Source: Rhizobium favelukesii
Lineage (GTDB): Bacteria > Pseudomonadota > Alphaproteobacteria > Rhizobiales > Rhizobiaceae
Length of the DNA: 64,000 nt
Direction: 5' to 3'
Assembly (NCBI RefSeq): GCF_000577275.2
Contig: NZ_HG916855.1
Coordinates: 1,116,001 to 1,180,000, forward strand
Shown: positions 53,222-62,235 of the stretch, piece by piece
Layout: each line of letters starts with the position of its first letter
Numbering within the stretch: the stretch's first letter is position 1
Translations under genes and position numbers: made by a program
Notes under the pieces: model-generated
What the model saw: the letters and a program-made list of their open reading frames with translations, nothing else
The model's database searches: none
What the model was told of the DNA's origin: nothing

Positions 53222-54127
53222 ATGAGATCGAGCCTTTTTACAACTCTAAGTCTGGTCGCCACTCTTTCCATACTGCCGGCGGCAGGCGAGCTGGCGCTGG
53301 CACGAGAAAACACGTCACAACTCGGCGTCGCCCCCCAATACGACACAACGCATGTCTACGTCGATCCAAGGGCGGCCGACGAGTTCACGAAGAGCTTCCT
53401 CGGCACCTTTGGCGGCGAGAGCACCAAGCAGGTCACCGTGACGGTGACACCGACACCTAGTACTACGACATCCCAGCTACTGCAGACGCCGTTCGGCACC
53501 GTCTCGCTGTTCGGTTTCACAACACCGATCCCCTATCCTTTCGGATCAGAGCGGACAGGCTATCTGGTGCGCGACATGGACAAGGCATTGTCCGCCGCTC
53601 GGGCCGCCGGCGCGATCGTGCTTGTGGACAGGTTCCCGGATCCGATCGGCCGCGACGCCGTGATCCAATGGCCGGGCGGCGTCAACATGCAGCTCTACTG
53701 GCACAACAAGCAGCCGGATTACAAACCGTTCGCGACCGTGCCAGAAAACCGCGTCTACGTATCACCGGATGCCGTGTCCGCCTTTGTAAAGGCATTCCTC
53801 AGCTTCTCCAAAGGCAAGGTCATCTCAGACGGCCGCAAAGCGCCGGGCATCGAGATCGGCCGTCCGGACGACAGCTACCGCCGCATCCGTATCTCCTCGA
53901 TCTATGGCCGTATGATCGTCCTGGTCACCGATGGACATCTTCCGTACCCCTACGGTCACGAAACGACGGGTTACGAGGTTTCCGACCTCGCCACCACGCT
54001 GGACAAGGCCAAGGCCAATGGCGCCCGGTTGATCGTAGATCCCTATCGTGCGGATGACCGGCAAGGGGCGATGGTGGAATTCCCTGGCGGTTACGTCGCT
54101 GAGATCCACGCTCCTCTTGCACATTGA
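53222..54127 (+). CDS. Exported VOC (glyoxalase-fold) protein
   Basis: A 301-residue protein with a Sec signal peptide (SLFTTLSLVATLSILPAAGELALA) followed by two VOC-like repeats: THVYVDPRAADEFTKSFLGTFGG...GYLVRDMDKALSAARAAGA and NRVYVSPDAVSAFVKAFLSF...GYEVSDLATTLDKAKANGA. Such proteins bind or convert small molecules with a metal; the periplasmic location is unusual for the fold. It lies between DoxX and the porin in the copy C operon, so probably handles the same substrate outside the inner membrane. Confidence 0.82.
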   Translation: MRSSLFTTLSLVATLSILPAAGELALARENTSQLGVAPQYDTTHVYVDPRAADEFTKSFLGTFGGESTKQVTVTVTPTPSTTTSQLLQTPFGTVSLFGFTTPIPYPFGSERTGYLVRDMDKALSAARAAGAIVLVDRFPDPIGRDAVIQWPGGVNMQLYWHNKQPDYKPFATVPENRVYVSPDAVSAFVKAFLSFSKGKVISDGRKAPGIEIGRPDDSYRRIRISSIYGRMIVLVTDGHLPYPYGHETTGYEVSDLATTLDKAKANGARLIVDPYRADDRQGAMVEFPGGYVAEIHAPLAH

Positions 54128-54142
54128 TTTTGCCACAGACCC

Positions 54143-54165
54143 GATGCCGCCGTTCAGGCGGCATC
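54143..54165 (+). terminator. Intercistronic hairpin before porin gene
   Basis: GATGCCGCC, loop GTTCA, GGCGGCATC: a 9-bp stem after the VOC stop codon, followed by a pyrimidine-rich stretch (GTCTTTCCTC). It may act as a weak terminator or mRNA stabiliser and uncouple porin expression. Confidence 0.7.
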
Positions 54166-54194
54166 GTCTTTCCTCACATTCTCCGGAGACTGCC

Positions 54195-55595
54195 ATGCAA
54201 GCGCATCCATTCCTGTCGCTGCTTGCCGCGACCGTCCTTGCCGCGTCTGGCGCGGCAGCCGACGAGGCCGACGGCAACGCCAAGCGCCCGGCGATCAAAT
54301 CCAATCGCTGGCAGGAAGACTGGTCGGTGCTCGCTGATCCTGCCTTGCGCACGCAGCCGCTCGACGCTCTCAAATACGTGCCCTTGTCGGCTATTGATCC
54401 TGAAAGCTATATTTCCTTTGGCGCGACTGTGCGGGAACGGTTCGAGTCCAACCACACGCCGAGCTTCGGCATCGGGGGTGCAGGAGGTGATAGCTATGTC
54501 ATCGAGCGCGCCCAGTTCCATATCGATCTTCACCTCTACGACGACTGGCAAATATTTACCCAGTTCGAAGACGACCGCGCCTTTGGTAAACAGGATATCG
54601 GCCCGGCCGATGCCGACAAGGTGGATCTGCGGCTGGCGTTTATCGGGTATTCCCACGATTTCGATGCCGGCACCTTCAAGGCCCGGATCGGGCGGCAGGA
54701 CTTTGCCTTCGACCTGCAGCGCTTTGTCTCTTCGCGTGACGGTCCGAATGTGCGTCAGTCCTTCGATGCCGTCTGGGCGGATTGGGAAACCGGGCCTTGG
54801 CGGTTCCTTGGCTTTGTTAGTCAGCCAGTGCAATATTCGGACGAACAGGCCTTCGATGACACATCCAACGGGGCCTTCCGGTTCAGCACGCTTCGTATCG
54901 AAAGACAGGTGTTCGGCACAAACGAACTCTCGGCCTATTGGTCGGTCTATCATCGCGACGCCGCCCACTATCTCGATGGGTCGGGCGAAGAGGATCGCCA
55001 AATCTTCGACACGCGTTTTGCCGGTAATGCGGCCGGTTTCGACTGGGATCTCGAGGGCATGGGTCAGCTCGGAACGGTCGGCAACAAGGACATTCGGGCT
55101 TGGGCTGTGGGCGCGCGTGCCGGTTACACATTCGAGGATCTTGGTTGGTCGCCGCGGATCGGCCTGCAGTTTGACGCGGCGTCCGGAGACAGCCATCCCG
55201 ACGATGGGACGCTCGGAACGTTCAACCCGCTGTTTCCGAATGGCTATTACTTCTCGCTTGCGGGTTATACCGGTTACGCCAATCTCATTCACCTGAAGCC
55301 TTCCATCACGGTGAAGCCGACCGACCAACTGACGATCACCACCGCCATCGGCCTGCAGTGGCGCCAGACGGCGGCCGATGCAATCTATGTGCAGCCGAAC
55401 CAACCGGTGTCCGGCACAGCGGGCAAGGGCGGGCGGTGGACGGGCGCCTACGCACAGCTGCGTGCCGATTATGCCTTTACGCCGAATCTTTCGGGCGCGA
55501 TCGAGGCAGTGCACTTCGAGGCTGGCAACGCCATCCGCCGTGCCGGCGGCCATGACGGCAACTATCTCGGTGCGGAGCTGAAATTCTCCTGGTGA
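54195..55595 (+). CDS. Alginate-export-type outer membrane porin
   Basis: A 466-residue beta-barrel protein. Signal peptide at 1-22 (HPFLSLLAATVLAASGAAAD), then AALKYVPL-type entry and alternating amphipathic strands; YISFGATVRERFE and YVIERAQFHIDLHLYDDWQIFTQFEDDRAFG match the alginate_exp family, and the chain ends with the aromatic ELKFSW. It likely admits the cassette substrate into the periplasm. A 30-residue piece around residue 298 survives in copy A. Confidence 0.87.
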   Translation: MQAHPFLSLLAATVLAASGAAADEADGNAKRPAIKSNRWQEDWSVLADPALRTQPLDALKYVPLSAIDPESYISFGATVRERFESNHTPSFGIGGAGGDSYVIERAQFHIDLHLYDDWQIFTQFEDDRAFGKQDIGPADADKVDLRLAFIGYSHDFDAGTFKARIGRQDFAFDLQRFVSSRDGPNVRQSFDAVWADWETGPWRFLGFVSQPVQYSDEQAFDDTSNGAFRFSTLRIERQVFGTNELSAYWSVYHRDAAHYLDGSGEEDRQIFDTRFAGNAAGFDWDLEGMGQLGTVGNKDIRAWAVGARAGYTFEDLGWSPRIGLQFDAASGDSHPDDGTLGTFNPLFPNGYYFSLAGYTGYANLIHLKPSITVKPTDQLTITTAIGLQWRQTAADAIYVQPNQPVSGTAGKGGRWTGAYAQLRADYAFTPNLSGAIEAVHFEAGNAIRRAGGHDGNYLGAELKFSW

Positions 55596-55719
55596 TGATC
55601 AACCCTTGGAATATCCAAACATCTCTCAAATCGACAAGAAGGGTATTGCGGGCGCGCGTTAGACAGGTGTTCAGAATTGGCTGGTGCAACGATCGGCCAT
55701 TCTCGAAGAAGGGCCATCC

Positions 55720-56709
55720 ATGCCAAATGATTTAGAATTCTTTCTAGCCCGCCGTCATGTGCTCCTCGCCGGGGCTCTCATCCCGGCGGCCATGGTCATG
55801 CCGTCGCTTGCTCTTTCGAAAAACAAAGCCGCCCCAATAGCGGGCCATTCAACAGGAATGTCGTACATGACTGATAATTTCGTCGAGACAAAAGACGGCG
55901 TGCGGATCTACTACAAGGACTGGGGTCCGAAAGACGCTCAGCCTATCGTTTTCCATCACGGCTGGCCGTTGTCCTCCGACGACTGGGATGCCCAGATGCT
56001 GTTCTTCCTTGGGCACGGCTATCGCGTCATCGCCCATGACCGTCGCGGTCACGGCCGGTCGGCGCAGGTGAGTGGCGGTCATGACATGGACCACTATGCA
56101 GCCGACGCGGCGGCAGTATTCGAGCATCTGAACCTCAAGAACGCCGTTCACATCGGCCATTCGACCGGAGGCGGCGAAGTCGCCCGCTATGTCGCCAATT
56201 TCGGCCAGCCGCAAGGCCGAGTGGCCAAGGCCGTTCTCGTCAGCGCCGTCCCGCCGCTGATGCTGAAAACTGACGCTAACCCCGGCGGCCTGCCAATGGA
56301 AGTCTTCGACGGGATCCGCAAAGCGGTTGCTGATAACCGAGCGCAATTGTTCATCGATTTCCCCTCGGGCCCATTCTATGGCTTCAACCGTCCGGATGCT
56401 AAAGTCTATTCGGGTGTTATCCAGAATTGGTGGCGGCAGGGCATGATGGGTAGCGCGAAGGCTCATTACGATGGCATCAAGGCGTTTTCGGAGACCGACC
56501 AGACCGAAGATCTGAAGAAGATTACGGTGCCAACACTCGTCCTGCATGGAGACGATGACCAGGTTGTGCCGATTGCCACCTCTGCCGAGTTGTCGGTCAA
56601 GCTGCTGAAGAACGGCACCCTGAAAGTCTACAAGGGCTACCCGCACGGCATGCTGACCACACATGCCGATGTGATCAATCCGGACTTGCTCGCCTTCGTA
56701 AAGGCCTGA
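55720..56709 (+). CDS. Exported alpha/beta hydrolase, non-haem chloroperoxidase-like
   Basis: A 329-residue hydrolase with an N-terminal signal of Tat/Sec type ([20 protein letters not shown], cleaved near ALS). The mature part is close to the cytoplasmic enzyme at 25192: GHSTGGGEV nucleophile elbow, [10 protein letters not shown] acid, GYPHGML His. Cofactor-free perhydrolase/esterase family. Start ATG 55720 lies after GGGCC, with no clear SD. It follows the porin by 124 bp and probably extends the cassette function in the periplasm. Confidence 0.88.
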   Translation: MPNDLEFFLARRHVLLAGALIPAAMVMPSLALSKNKAAPIAGHSTGMSYMTDNFVETKDGVRIYYKDWGPKDAQPIVFHHGWPLSSDDWDAQMLFFLGHGYRVIAHDRRGHGRSAQVSGGHDMDHYAADAAAVFEHLNLKNAVHIGHSTGGGEVARYVANFGQPQGRVAKAVLVSAVPPLMLKTDANPGGLPMEVFDGIRKAVADNRAQLFIDFPSGPFYGFNRPDAKVYSGVIQNWWRQGMMGSAKAHYDGIKAFSETDQTEDLKKITVPTLVLHGDDDQVVPIATSAELSVKLLKNGTLKVYKGYPHGMLTTHADVINPDLLAFVKA

Positions 56710-56765
56710 TGGTTCGAATGACGGCCTGCCGCTTCGATCGAGGAAAAACGGCAGGCTTTTCGGTC

Positions 56766-56785
56766 GGGATGCCCTGGGGCATCCC
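56766..56785 (+). terminator. Hairpin after exported hydrolase
   Basis: GGGATGCCC, two bases, GGGCATCCC: a strong stem with a minimal loop and no U-tract in the gap before the DUF1275 gene. Confidence 0.55.
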
Positions 56786-56811
56786 GGGACAATCCATGGG
56801 GGGCCTATGTT

Positions 56812-57492
56812 ATGAGAATCATCCCACTTTCCCTTCTTCTTAGCCTCAATGGCGGCTATGTCGACACCGTCGGCTTCCTGGCGCTCGGGGGCTTGTTCAC
56901 CGCCCATGTGACGGGAAACTTCGTGACGCTTGGTGCATCTGTTGCCATGGGGACGGGCGGTGGGCTCGCTAAACTGCTCGCGCTGCCGATGTTCTGCGTG
57001 GTTGTCTTCTTGTCGCGGAGCATCGGGCTTTTGTTGCAGCAAAAAGGGTTGCCGGTCTTGCGGCCGCTATTGGTCGGCAAGTTCATCCTGCTCATTGCGG
57101 CCTTCGCCCTCGCCCTCGTCTATGGACCGTTCGACAATGCCAATAGTGGCACGACGCTTGCAATCGGTATGGTCCTCGTAGCCGCCATGGCGATCCAGAA
57201 CGGGCTCCACCGGGTTCATCTTGCAAAATCGCCGCCTTCAACACTGATGACGGGTACCACCACGCAGATCATGCTCGACTTGGCGGACCTCGTGGCCGGA
57301 ACGGGCGGCGAAGACAAGTCTGCCGCCATCGCCCGTTTGAAGCGGATGAGCCTGAGTGTCCTTGTGTTCGCGCTCGGCTGCGCGCTTGCCGCGGCAGCCT
57401 ACATCCTGTCGCCGATATGGTGTTTCGCCGTGCCCGTCATCTTTGCAGCCCTTGCCTTTGTGGCGAACGTAGCGACGCCCGAGGGCGATTGA
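56812..57492 (+). CDS. DUF1275 (YoaK-type) membrane protein
   Basis: A 226-residue protein with about six hydrophobic helices and the family landmarks LNGGYVDTVGFLALGGLFTAHVTGNFVTLG near the N-terminus and AMAIQNGLHRVHLAKSPPSTLMTGTTTQIMLDLADL in the middle. The biochemical role of DUF1275/YoaK proteins is not established. It lies on the same strand between the exported hydrolase and an MBL-fold gene. Confidence 0.87.
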   Translation: MRIIPLSLLLSLNGGYVDTVGFLALGGLFTAHVTGNFVTLGASVAMGTGGGLAKLLALPMFCVVVFLSRSIGLLLQQKGLPVLRPLLVGKFILLIAAFALALVYGPFDNANSGTTLAIGMVLVAAMAIQNGLHRVHLAKSPPSTLMTGTTTQIMLDLADLVAGTGGEDKSAAIARLKRMSLSVLVFALGCALAAAAYILSPIWCFAVPVIFAALAFVANVATPEGD

Positions 57493-57523
57493 GACTTCAA
57501 CTTCAAACATCGAGGACTATAAG

Positions 57524-58624
57524 ATGGGTATCGACATCAATTCATCGAGCACCGCTCGCACCGCCGCGCGGAAGAACCGGAGATCAGTAGATCTGTTCGA
57601 CGTGCTGATCTCCTTGGTGTTGGCCCTGGCGGTCTCTATCCTGCTTGCATTTGCGTTTGAACTCGCAGCTGAACCGGCGAATGCCGCGGCCCCCAAAGCC
57701 GGCACACAGCCGCCTGCCTTTTACCGGATCGCTCTTGGGCAGTTTGAAATCACGGCGCTGACTGACGGCACTCATCCGTTTCCGGTGCACACGGTGCTGA
57801 CGAAATCCGAACTGTCCGCGGATGGCAAGGTCGTTCCACTCGACGAGGCGTCACCGGGTGAGGCGGATGCATTGCTTGCCGAGCGCAAGCTTGTCGCGCC
57901 CGTCGAGGGCTCCATCAATGCCTTCCTCGTCAATGCCGGTTCAAAGCTCATCCTGATCGACAGCGGGGCTGGCACGCTCTACGGGGAGTGCTGTGGCCAT
58001 CTGATCGACAATCTCAAGGCTGCAGGCTACCAGCCCGAGCAGGTTGACGAAATCTACCTCACCCATCTCCATGCCGACCATGTCGGTGGTATCGCGCCGA
58101 ACGGCAAGATGGCCTTTCCGAATGCCGTGGTGCGCGTCAGCAAGACGGATGCGGACTACTGGCTGAGCGATGCGAACGAGGTCGCGGCACCCGCGTTGCT
58201 GAAATCGATGTTCGAGCGGGATAAGGCCTCGCTTAAGCCTTATATCGACGCCGGCAAGTTCAAGCCGTTCGACTATGGCGCGGCGCTCGTTCCCGGTATC
58301 ACACCCTTGCCCGGCCCCGGCCACACGCCCGGTCACAGCTTCTTTGCCGTGGAAAGTAATGGCGAGAAGCTGCTTTTATGGGGTGACGTCGTTCATGTCG
58401 CGCCGGTGCAGTTCCCGGATCCACACGTCACTGTCGCCTATGACAGCGACGCAAAGGAAGCCGAGAGCGAGCGTGTGGCGATCTTTTCAGATGCGGCCCG
58501 CAACGCATATTGGATCGGGGCGGCGCACATTTCTTTCCCGGCGCTCGGGCATGTCGGTGCCCATGACGGCCGGTTTGAATGGATTCCTGCAAATTACGAG
58601 GCTGGTCCCGTCAAGACCAAGTGA
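57524..58624 (+). CDS. Exported MBL-fold metallohydrolase
   Basis: A 366-residue protein with a membrane/signal helix at about 28-50 (LISLVLALAVSILLAFAFEL). Its metallo-beta-lactamase core shows THLHADHVGG as the metal motif, then GHTPGHSFFAV, LLWGDVVHV and the late His in GHVGAHDGRF. The subgroup includes quorum-quenching lactonases and other hydrolases; the substrate is unknown. GAGGA precedes ATG 57524. Confidence 0.88.
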   Translation: MGIDINSSSTARTAARKNRRSVDLFDVLISLVLALAVSILLAFAFELAAEPANAAAPKAGTQPPAFYRIALGQFEITALTDGTHPFPVHTVLTKSELSADGKVVPLDEASPGEADALLAERKLVAPVEGSINAFLVNAGSKLILIDSGAGTLYGECCGHLIDNLKAAGYQPEQVDEIYLTHLHADHVGGIAPNGKMAFPNAVVRVSKTDADYWLSDANEVAAPALLKSMFERDKASLKPYIDAGKFKPFDYGAALVPGITPLPGPGHTPGHSFFAVESNGEKLLLWGDVVHVAPVQFPDPHVTVAYDSDAKEAESERVAIFSDAARNAYWIGAAHISFPALGHVGAHDGRFEWIPANYEAGPVKTK

Positions 58625-58707
58625 TTGACCCACAGATACTGGCATTGGCGCGGAGACCGTCCAAACAGGAACGGGACGTACAAGAAGCAATCCAGGCTGG
58701 GCGTATC

Positions 58708-58926
58708 ATGACCGCGAAACCTCAGAAGGAAATTCGAGACATGAATGGGAAAGTCTTTGAGATCGATCGCATCGTGCGCGACGGGATTGAATCCCTTCCC
58801 GAACGCGTTGATCTAAGCGCAGAACTTCCGCCGATCGCTGAAACCGAAGCGGACGCGGACCTGGACGAGGCCCTTGTGGAAACCTTCCGTGCCAGCGATC
58901 CGCTCGCCTCGGGGCGGACGGCCTGA
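58708..58926 (+). CDS. Small acidic hypothetical protein
   Basis: A 72-residue protein (start 58708; ATG 58741 with AAGGA upstream is also plausible). The C-terminus DLDEALVETFRASDPLASG is a sequence pattern seen at the end of many short rhizobial proteins of unknown function. It lies 29 bp before dps and is probably co-expressed. Confidence 0.55.
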   Translation: MTAKPQKEIRDMNGKVFEIDRIVRDGIESLPERVDLSAELPPIAETEADADLDEALVETFRASDPLASGRTA

Positions 58927-58955
58927 TCAACTTTCATCCAACAAGGACAAATTCC

Positions 58956-59474
58956 ATGGAGCACAGTGTGAAATCCCGCCGTAGTGCCTCGCTGAAGACC
59001 CCGACCGGGCTGTCGCAGGAGGCAGTCAAGGATATTTCGGCCGGCGCTACGGCGCTGCTTGCGGATGTATTCGCCCTCTATCTCAAGACTAAGAATTTCC
59101 ATTGGCATATGTCTGGTGCCAATTTTCGCGATTACCATCTTCTGCTTGATGAGCATGGCGACCAGCTGTTCGAAATCACCGACCCGCTCGCCGAACGGGT
59201 CCGCAAGCTGGGCGGTGAGACGTTGCGCTCGATCGGCGAGATCTCTCGTCTCCAGCGCATCAAGGACAACGACGCCGAATTCGTGCATCCGCACGAGATG
59301 CTGGCCGAGCTGCGCGATGACAACGGCGCGCTGGTGGCCAGCATGCGCTCGCTGCACGATACCTGCGACGAGCATTCCGATGTCGCAACCGCCAGCCTTC
59401 TCGAAAATTGGATCGATGAAGGCGAACGTCGCGTCTGGTTCCTCTTCGAAATTCTGCGCGGGACCAATTCCTGA
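58956..59474 (+). CDS. dps: Dps family ferritin-like protein
   Basis: A 172-residue four-helix bundle of the Dps/DPSL family. Ferroxidase residues are visible in TKNFHWHMSGANFRDYHLLLDEHGDQLFE (His, Asp and Glu in the H-x12-D-x3-E-type motif). Dps oxidises iron with peroxide, stores it, and protects DNA. Its N-terminus KSRRSASLKTPTGLSQ is basic, which could bind DNA. It is followed by a cNMP/FAD oxidoreductase, reinforcing an oxidant-response role for this end of the cluster. Confidence 0.93.
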   Translation: MEHSVKSRRSASLKTPTGLSQEAVKDISAGATALLADVFALYLKTKNFHWHMSGANFRDYHLLLDEHGDQLFEITDPLAERVRKLGGETLRSIGEISRLQRIKDNDAEFVHPHEMLAELRDDNGALVASMRSLHDTCDEHSDVATASLLENWIDEGERRVWFLFEILRGTNS

Positions 59475-59558
59475 CAGGACGCGATGCCGCAACGGTGCCG
59501 GCCAGGGCGCTCGTATCGTTGCGGGTCTTACTTGCCGGAGCGATGAAGGACAGATGCC

Positions 59559-61214
59559 ATGCACGACCTAGTTCCCGATCCGACGGATCCCTGGCTGCGT
59601 CCCGCACAGACGTTTCCCGCGCTGTTGGAGGAGATGATCGATCGGATCAAGTCTTACGGCGACGAGGAAGCGGTCGAAGAGGATCGGTATCTCTTTCGGC
59701 GTGGCGATCGCGCGATCGACTTTTTCCTGATGCTCGCTGGCGAGATGAAGATCTTTGCCGGCCACCCGATCAAGGGTGAAGACTATCTCTTCAGCTATGG
59801 CCGCGGTCAGTTCAGCGGCGAGCAGAATCTGTTCAACGACCGCAGCATTCTCTTTTCAGGTCTTGCGATGGCGGGGTCCCGTTTCATCCGTATTGGCCAT
59901 GATCGTTTCCGATCATTCATGACTGGCGAGCCCGAGATCGGCGAGACCATTATTCGCGCCTATATCCTGCGCCGTGCCGGCTTTGTGCGTCACTGCAAGG
60001 GCGGCGGGTTGCTCATTGGTCATCGTGACGATGGCGAACTGCTCCGCATGCAGCGTTTCATGCTGCGAAATCTCTACCCCGTGGCCGTATTCGACCCCGA
60101 GCTCGAACCCGATTGTGGTGCAACACTATCCTCTCTTGGCGTCACGCAAACCGATATGCCGGTGTTGGTGAAGCCGGACCGCACGGTCCTGTCCCAGCTG
60201 TCAAACGAAGCATTGGCCGAAGAACTCGGTATCTTCGAACCGCCCGAGGAGGGCAGAGTATACGATGTCGCGGTGCTGGGGGCGGGACCCGCGGGTCTGG
60301 CCGCGGCCGTCTACGCCGCTTCCGAAGGGCTGAAGACCATCGTCCTGGAAGCCATGGCGCCGGGCGGACAGGCGGGCACATCGTCGAAAATCGAAAACTA
60401 TCTCGGCTTTCCAACCGGCATTTCCGGATTGGCGCTGGCTGGTCGCGCTCATATCCAGGCGCAGAAATTTGGCGCGCGCCTTTGTGTGTCGCGTTCCGCC
60501 GTCTCGCTCGATTGCAACGTCGGCCCCTACGAGGTCGGGCTTAGCGACGAAAGGAGGTTGAACGCCCGCTCCATCGTCATTGCGACCGGCGCCCGTTATC
60601 GCAAGCTCGATGTGCCCGACTATCATCGCTTTGAAGGCCACGGGATCCATTATGCAGCGACAGCCATGGAGGCACAGTTCTGTGTTGCGCGCGACATCGT
60701 TATCGTCGGGGGCGGTAACTCTGCCGGTCAGGCCGCCATTTTCCTGTCGCGAACGGCGCGACAGGTACACATACTGATGCGTGGCGGCATCTCGTCAACG
60801 ATGTCGGACTACCTCGTGCAACGGATCGAGCGTTCTCCTCGCATTTCCCTTCATCAGCATAGCGAAGTGACCGCACTGCACGGCGAGACGTCGCTGGAAG
60901 CTGTGAGCTGGATCGACCGCAGCACGGGAAAGTCGGAGAAAAGTCCGGCGACGAGCCTTTTCGTGATGATCGGAGCATCACCCAATACGGAATGGCTGAA
61001 CGGCTGCGTGGCTCTCGACCGCAGCGGTTTCGTACAGACCGGCTATACTGTTGCGGACGGCGCTGACATCAGCCCTTACGCTGCCAGCCAGCCAGGTGTC
61101 TTCGCCGTTGGTGACGTTCGGGCCGGATCTGTGAAACGCGTTGCATCGGCTGTCGGAGAGGGGTCGGTCGTCATTTCCGCCATTCATCAGTACCTTTCCG
61201 CCTTGCAAGGATGA
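59559..61214 (+). CDS. cNMP-binding-domain / thioredoxin-reductase-like FAD oxidoreductase
   Basis: A 551-residue fusion. Residues about 20-150 form a cyclic-nucleotide-binding-type domain (EDRYLFRRGDRAIDFFLMLAGEM, FSYGRGQFSGEQNLFND); about 150-230 is a linker; 235-550 is a thioredoxin-reductase-like flavoprotein with GAGPAGLAAAVYAASEG near 240 (FAD) and IVGGGNSAGQAAIFLSR near 382 (NAD(P)H). The CxxC redox pair of true thioredoxin reductases is absent: the region reads YAATAMEAQFC. It may therefore be an electron-transfer or hydroperoxide-linked reductase gated by a small ligand. Close to Dps, 84 bp downstream. Confidence 0.9.
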   Translation: MHDLVPDPTDPWLRPAQTFPALLEEMIDRIKSYGDEEAVEEDRYLFRRGDRAIDFFLMLAGEMKIFAGHPIKGEDYLFSYGRGQFSGEQNLFNDRSILFSGLAMAGSRFIRIGHDRFRSFMTGEPEIGETIIRAYILRRAGFVRHCKGGGLLIGHRDDGELLRMQRFMLRNLYPVAVFDPELEPDCGATLSSLGVTQTDMPVLVKPDRTVLSQLSNEALAEELGIFEPPEEGRVYDVAVLGAGPAGLAAAVYAASEGLKTIVLEAMAPGGQAGTSSKIENYLGFPTGISGLALAGRAHIQAQKFGARLCVSRSAVSLDCNVGPYEVGLSDERRLNARSIVIATGARYRKLDVPDYHRFEGHGIHYAATAMEAQFCVARDIVIVGGGNSAGQAAIFLSRTARQVHILMRGGISSTMSDYLVQRIERSPRISLHQHSEVTALHGETSLEAVSWIDRSTGKSEKSPATSLFVMIGASPNTEWLNGCVALDRSGFVQTGYTVADGADISPYAASQPGVFAVGDVRAGSVKRVASAVGEGSVVISAIHQYLSALQG

Positions 61215-61222
61215 AAAACAGC

Positions 61223-62173
61223 TCAGGAAAGCCGGGCACGACGAAAGGCACCGGGTGCAATTCCCGTTGCCTTCACGAAAATTCGAGTGAATTCCGCGAT
61301 GTCGGCAAACCCGCAAGCTGTTGCGATATCGCTGAGTGCCATTTTTGACACCAGCAGCATCGTCCGCGCCTTGGAGATCCGGTGGTTCATCAGCCAGTCA
61401 TGCGGGCTCTGCCCCGTCGTCAGGTGGAAGGCGCGGATGAAGGCGACGCGCGACAGCCCACACGCGTCTGCCGCATGATCGATAGATGCCTCGCCGGGAA
61501 GAGCGGTGGCAAGATAGTCCTTGGCCTTGGCTTCTTGCGAAGCCGACAGCAGCAGGCGCCGGCCGCTAAGGGGCGTAGGACGGTTTCCGTAGGTCTGCAG
61601 AAGATGGATTCCAATCGCCGCTGAAAGTTGGTCGACCAGCAGGGGGCTTGTCAGAACCGCTCTTTCCTGGATAGAAAACATCGCGCGCGCAAGCCCGCCC
61701 AGGACCGGATCAGGCTTTGCGATAGCGTCTGTTAGATCAGGAATGCCGCTGACGTCGGCACCATGGGCGATCCGCTCCAGATCAGCCGACGAAATTTCCA
61801 TCAGAATAAAACTGAATGATCCCTTGAGGTCGGCTTTGTAATCCTCGGCAAAATTCCGAAGGTAGATCGAATTTTCCTCAAAATCGTAAAACGTCGCGTG
61901 ATGCTCGCTAAAAATGCGCCGTTTGTGGCCGCCCATCAGCGACAGTCCGATCAGGTATCCGCGATCGCTGGCCGATGTCGAGACTTGGCCAAGGGAGATT
62001 GCATCGGACGCCTTGCGATAGAAGTTTATATTGCGGCCCGCAATTTGTCTGTCGTCGTCGAGTTTGCCCAACTGACATCCGAAAGCGTCGGTCTTGGCCG
62101 GAGATTTCATGCCGAGGTCCCGTTGTTCCAAAGCCGTCACCGCTACCTTTAGCCGTTGATGATATGGGTCCAA
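61223..62173 (-). CDS. AraC family transcriptional regulator C
   Basis: A 316-residue regulator, start GTG/ATG 62173 region. N-terminal AraC-binding-like domain (SLMGGHKRRIFSEHHATFYDFEENSIYL), C-terminal HTH pair DYLATALPGEASIDHAADACGLSRVAFIRAFHLTTGQSPHDWLMNHR and LSDIATACGFADIAEFTRIFVKATG. It converges on the FAD oxidoreductase and follows the ThDP enzyme on the same strand, separated by about 60 bp. Confidence 0.88.
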   Translation of the reverse strand: MDPYHQRLKVAVTALEQRDLGMKSPAKTDAFGCQLGKLDDDRQIAGRNINFYRKASDAISLGQVSTSASDRGYLIGLSLMGGHKRRIFSEHHATFYDFEENSIYLRNFAEDYKADLKGSFSFILMEISSADLERIAHGADVSGIPDLTDAIAKPDPVLGGLARAMFSIQERAVLTSPLLVDQLSAAIGIHLLQTYGNRPTPLSGRRLLLSASQEAKAKDYLATALPGEASIDHAADACGLSRVAFIRAFHLTTGQSPHDWLMNHRISKARTMLLVSKMALSDIATACGFADIAEFTRIFVKATGIAPGAFRRARLS

Positions 62174-62235
62174 TTGCCCACATTAGAGGAACGATGTCAA
62201 AGACGGACCGAACTTATCGGGATCTATTGGATGTC

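Noticed and set aside
54174..55553. 459-codon ORF on the minus strand opposite the porin
   Set aside because: It has no motif and is a typical high-GC shadow of the real porin gene, which has a signal peptide and barrel pattern.
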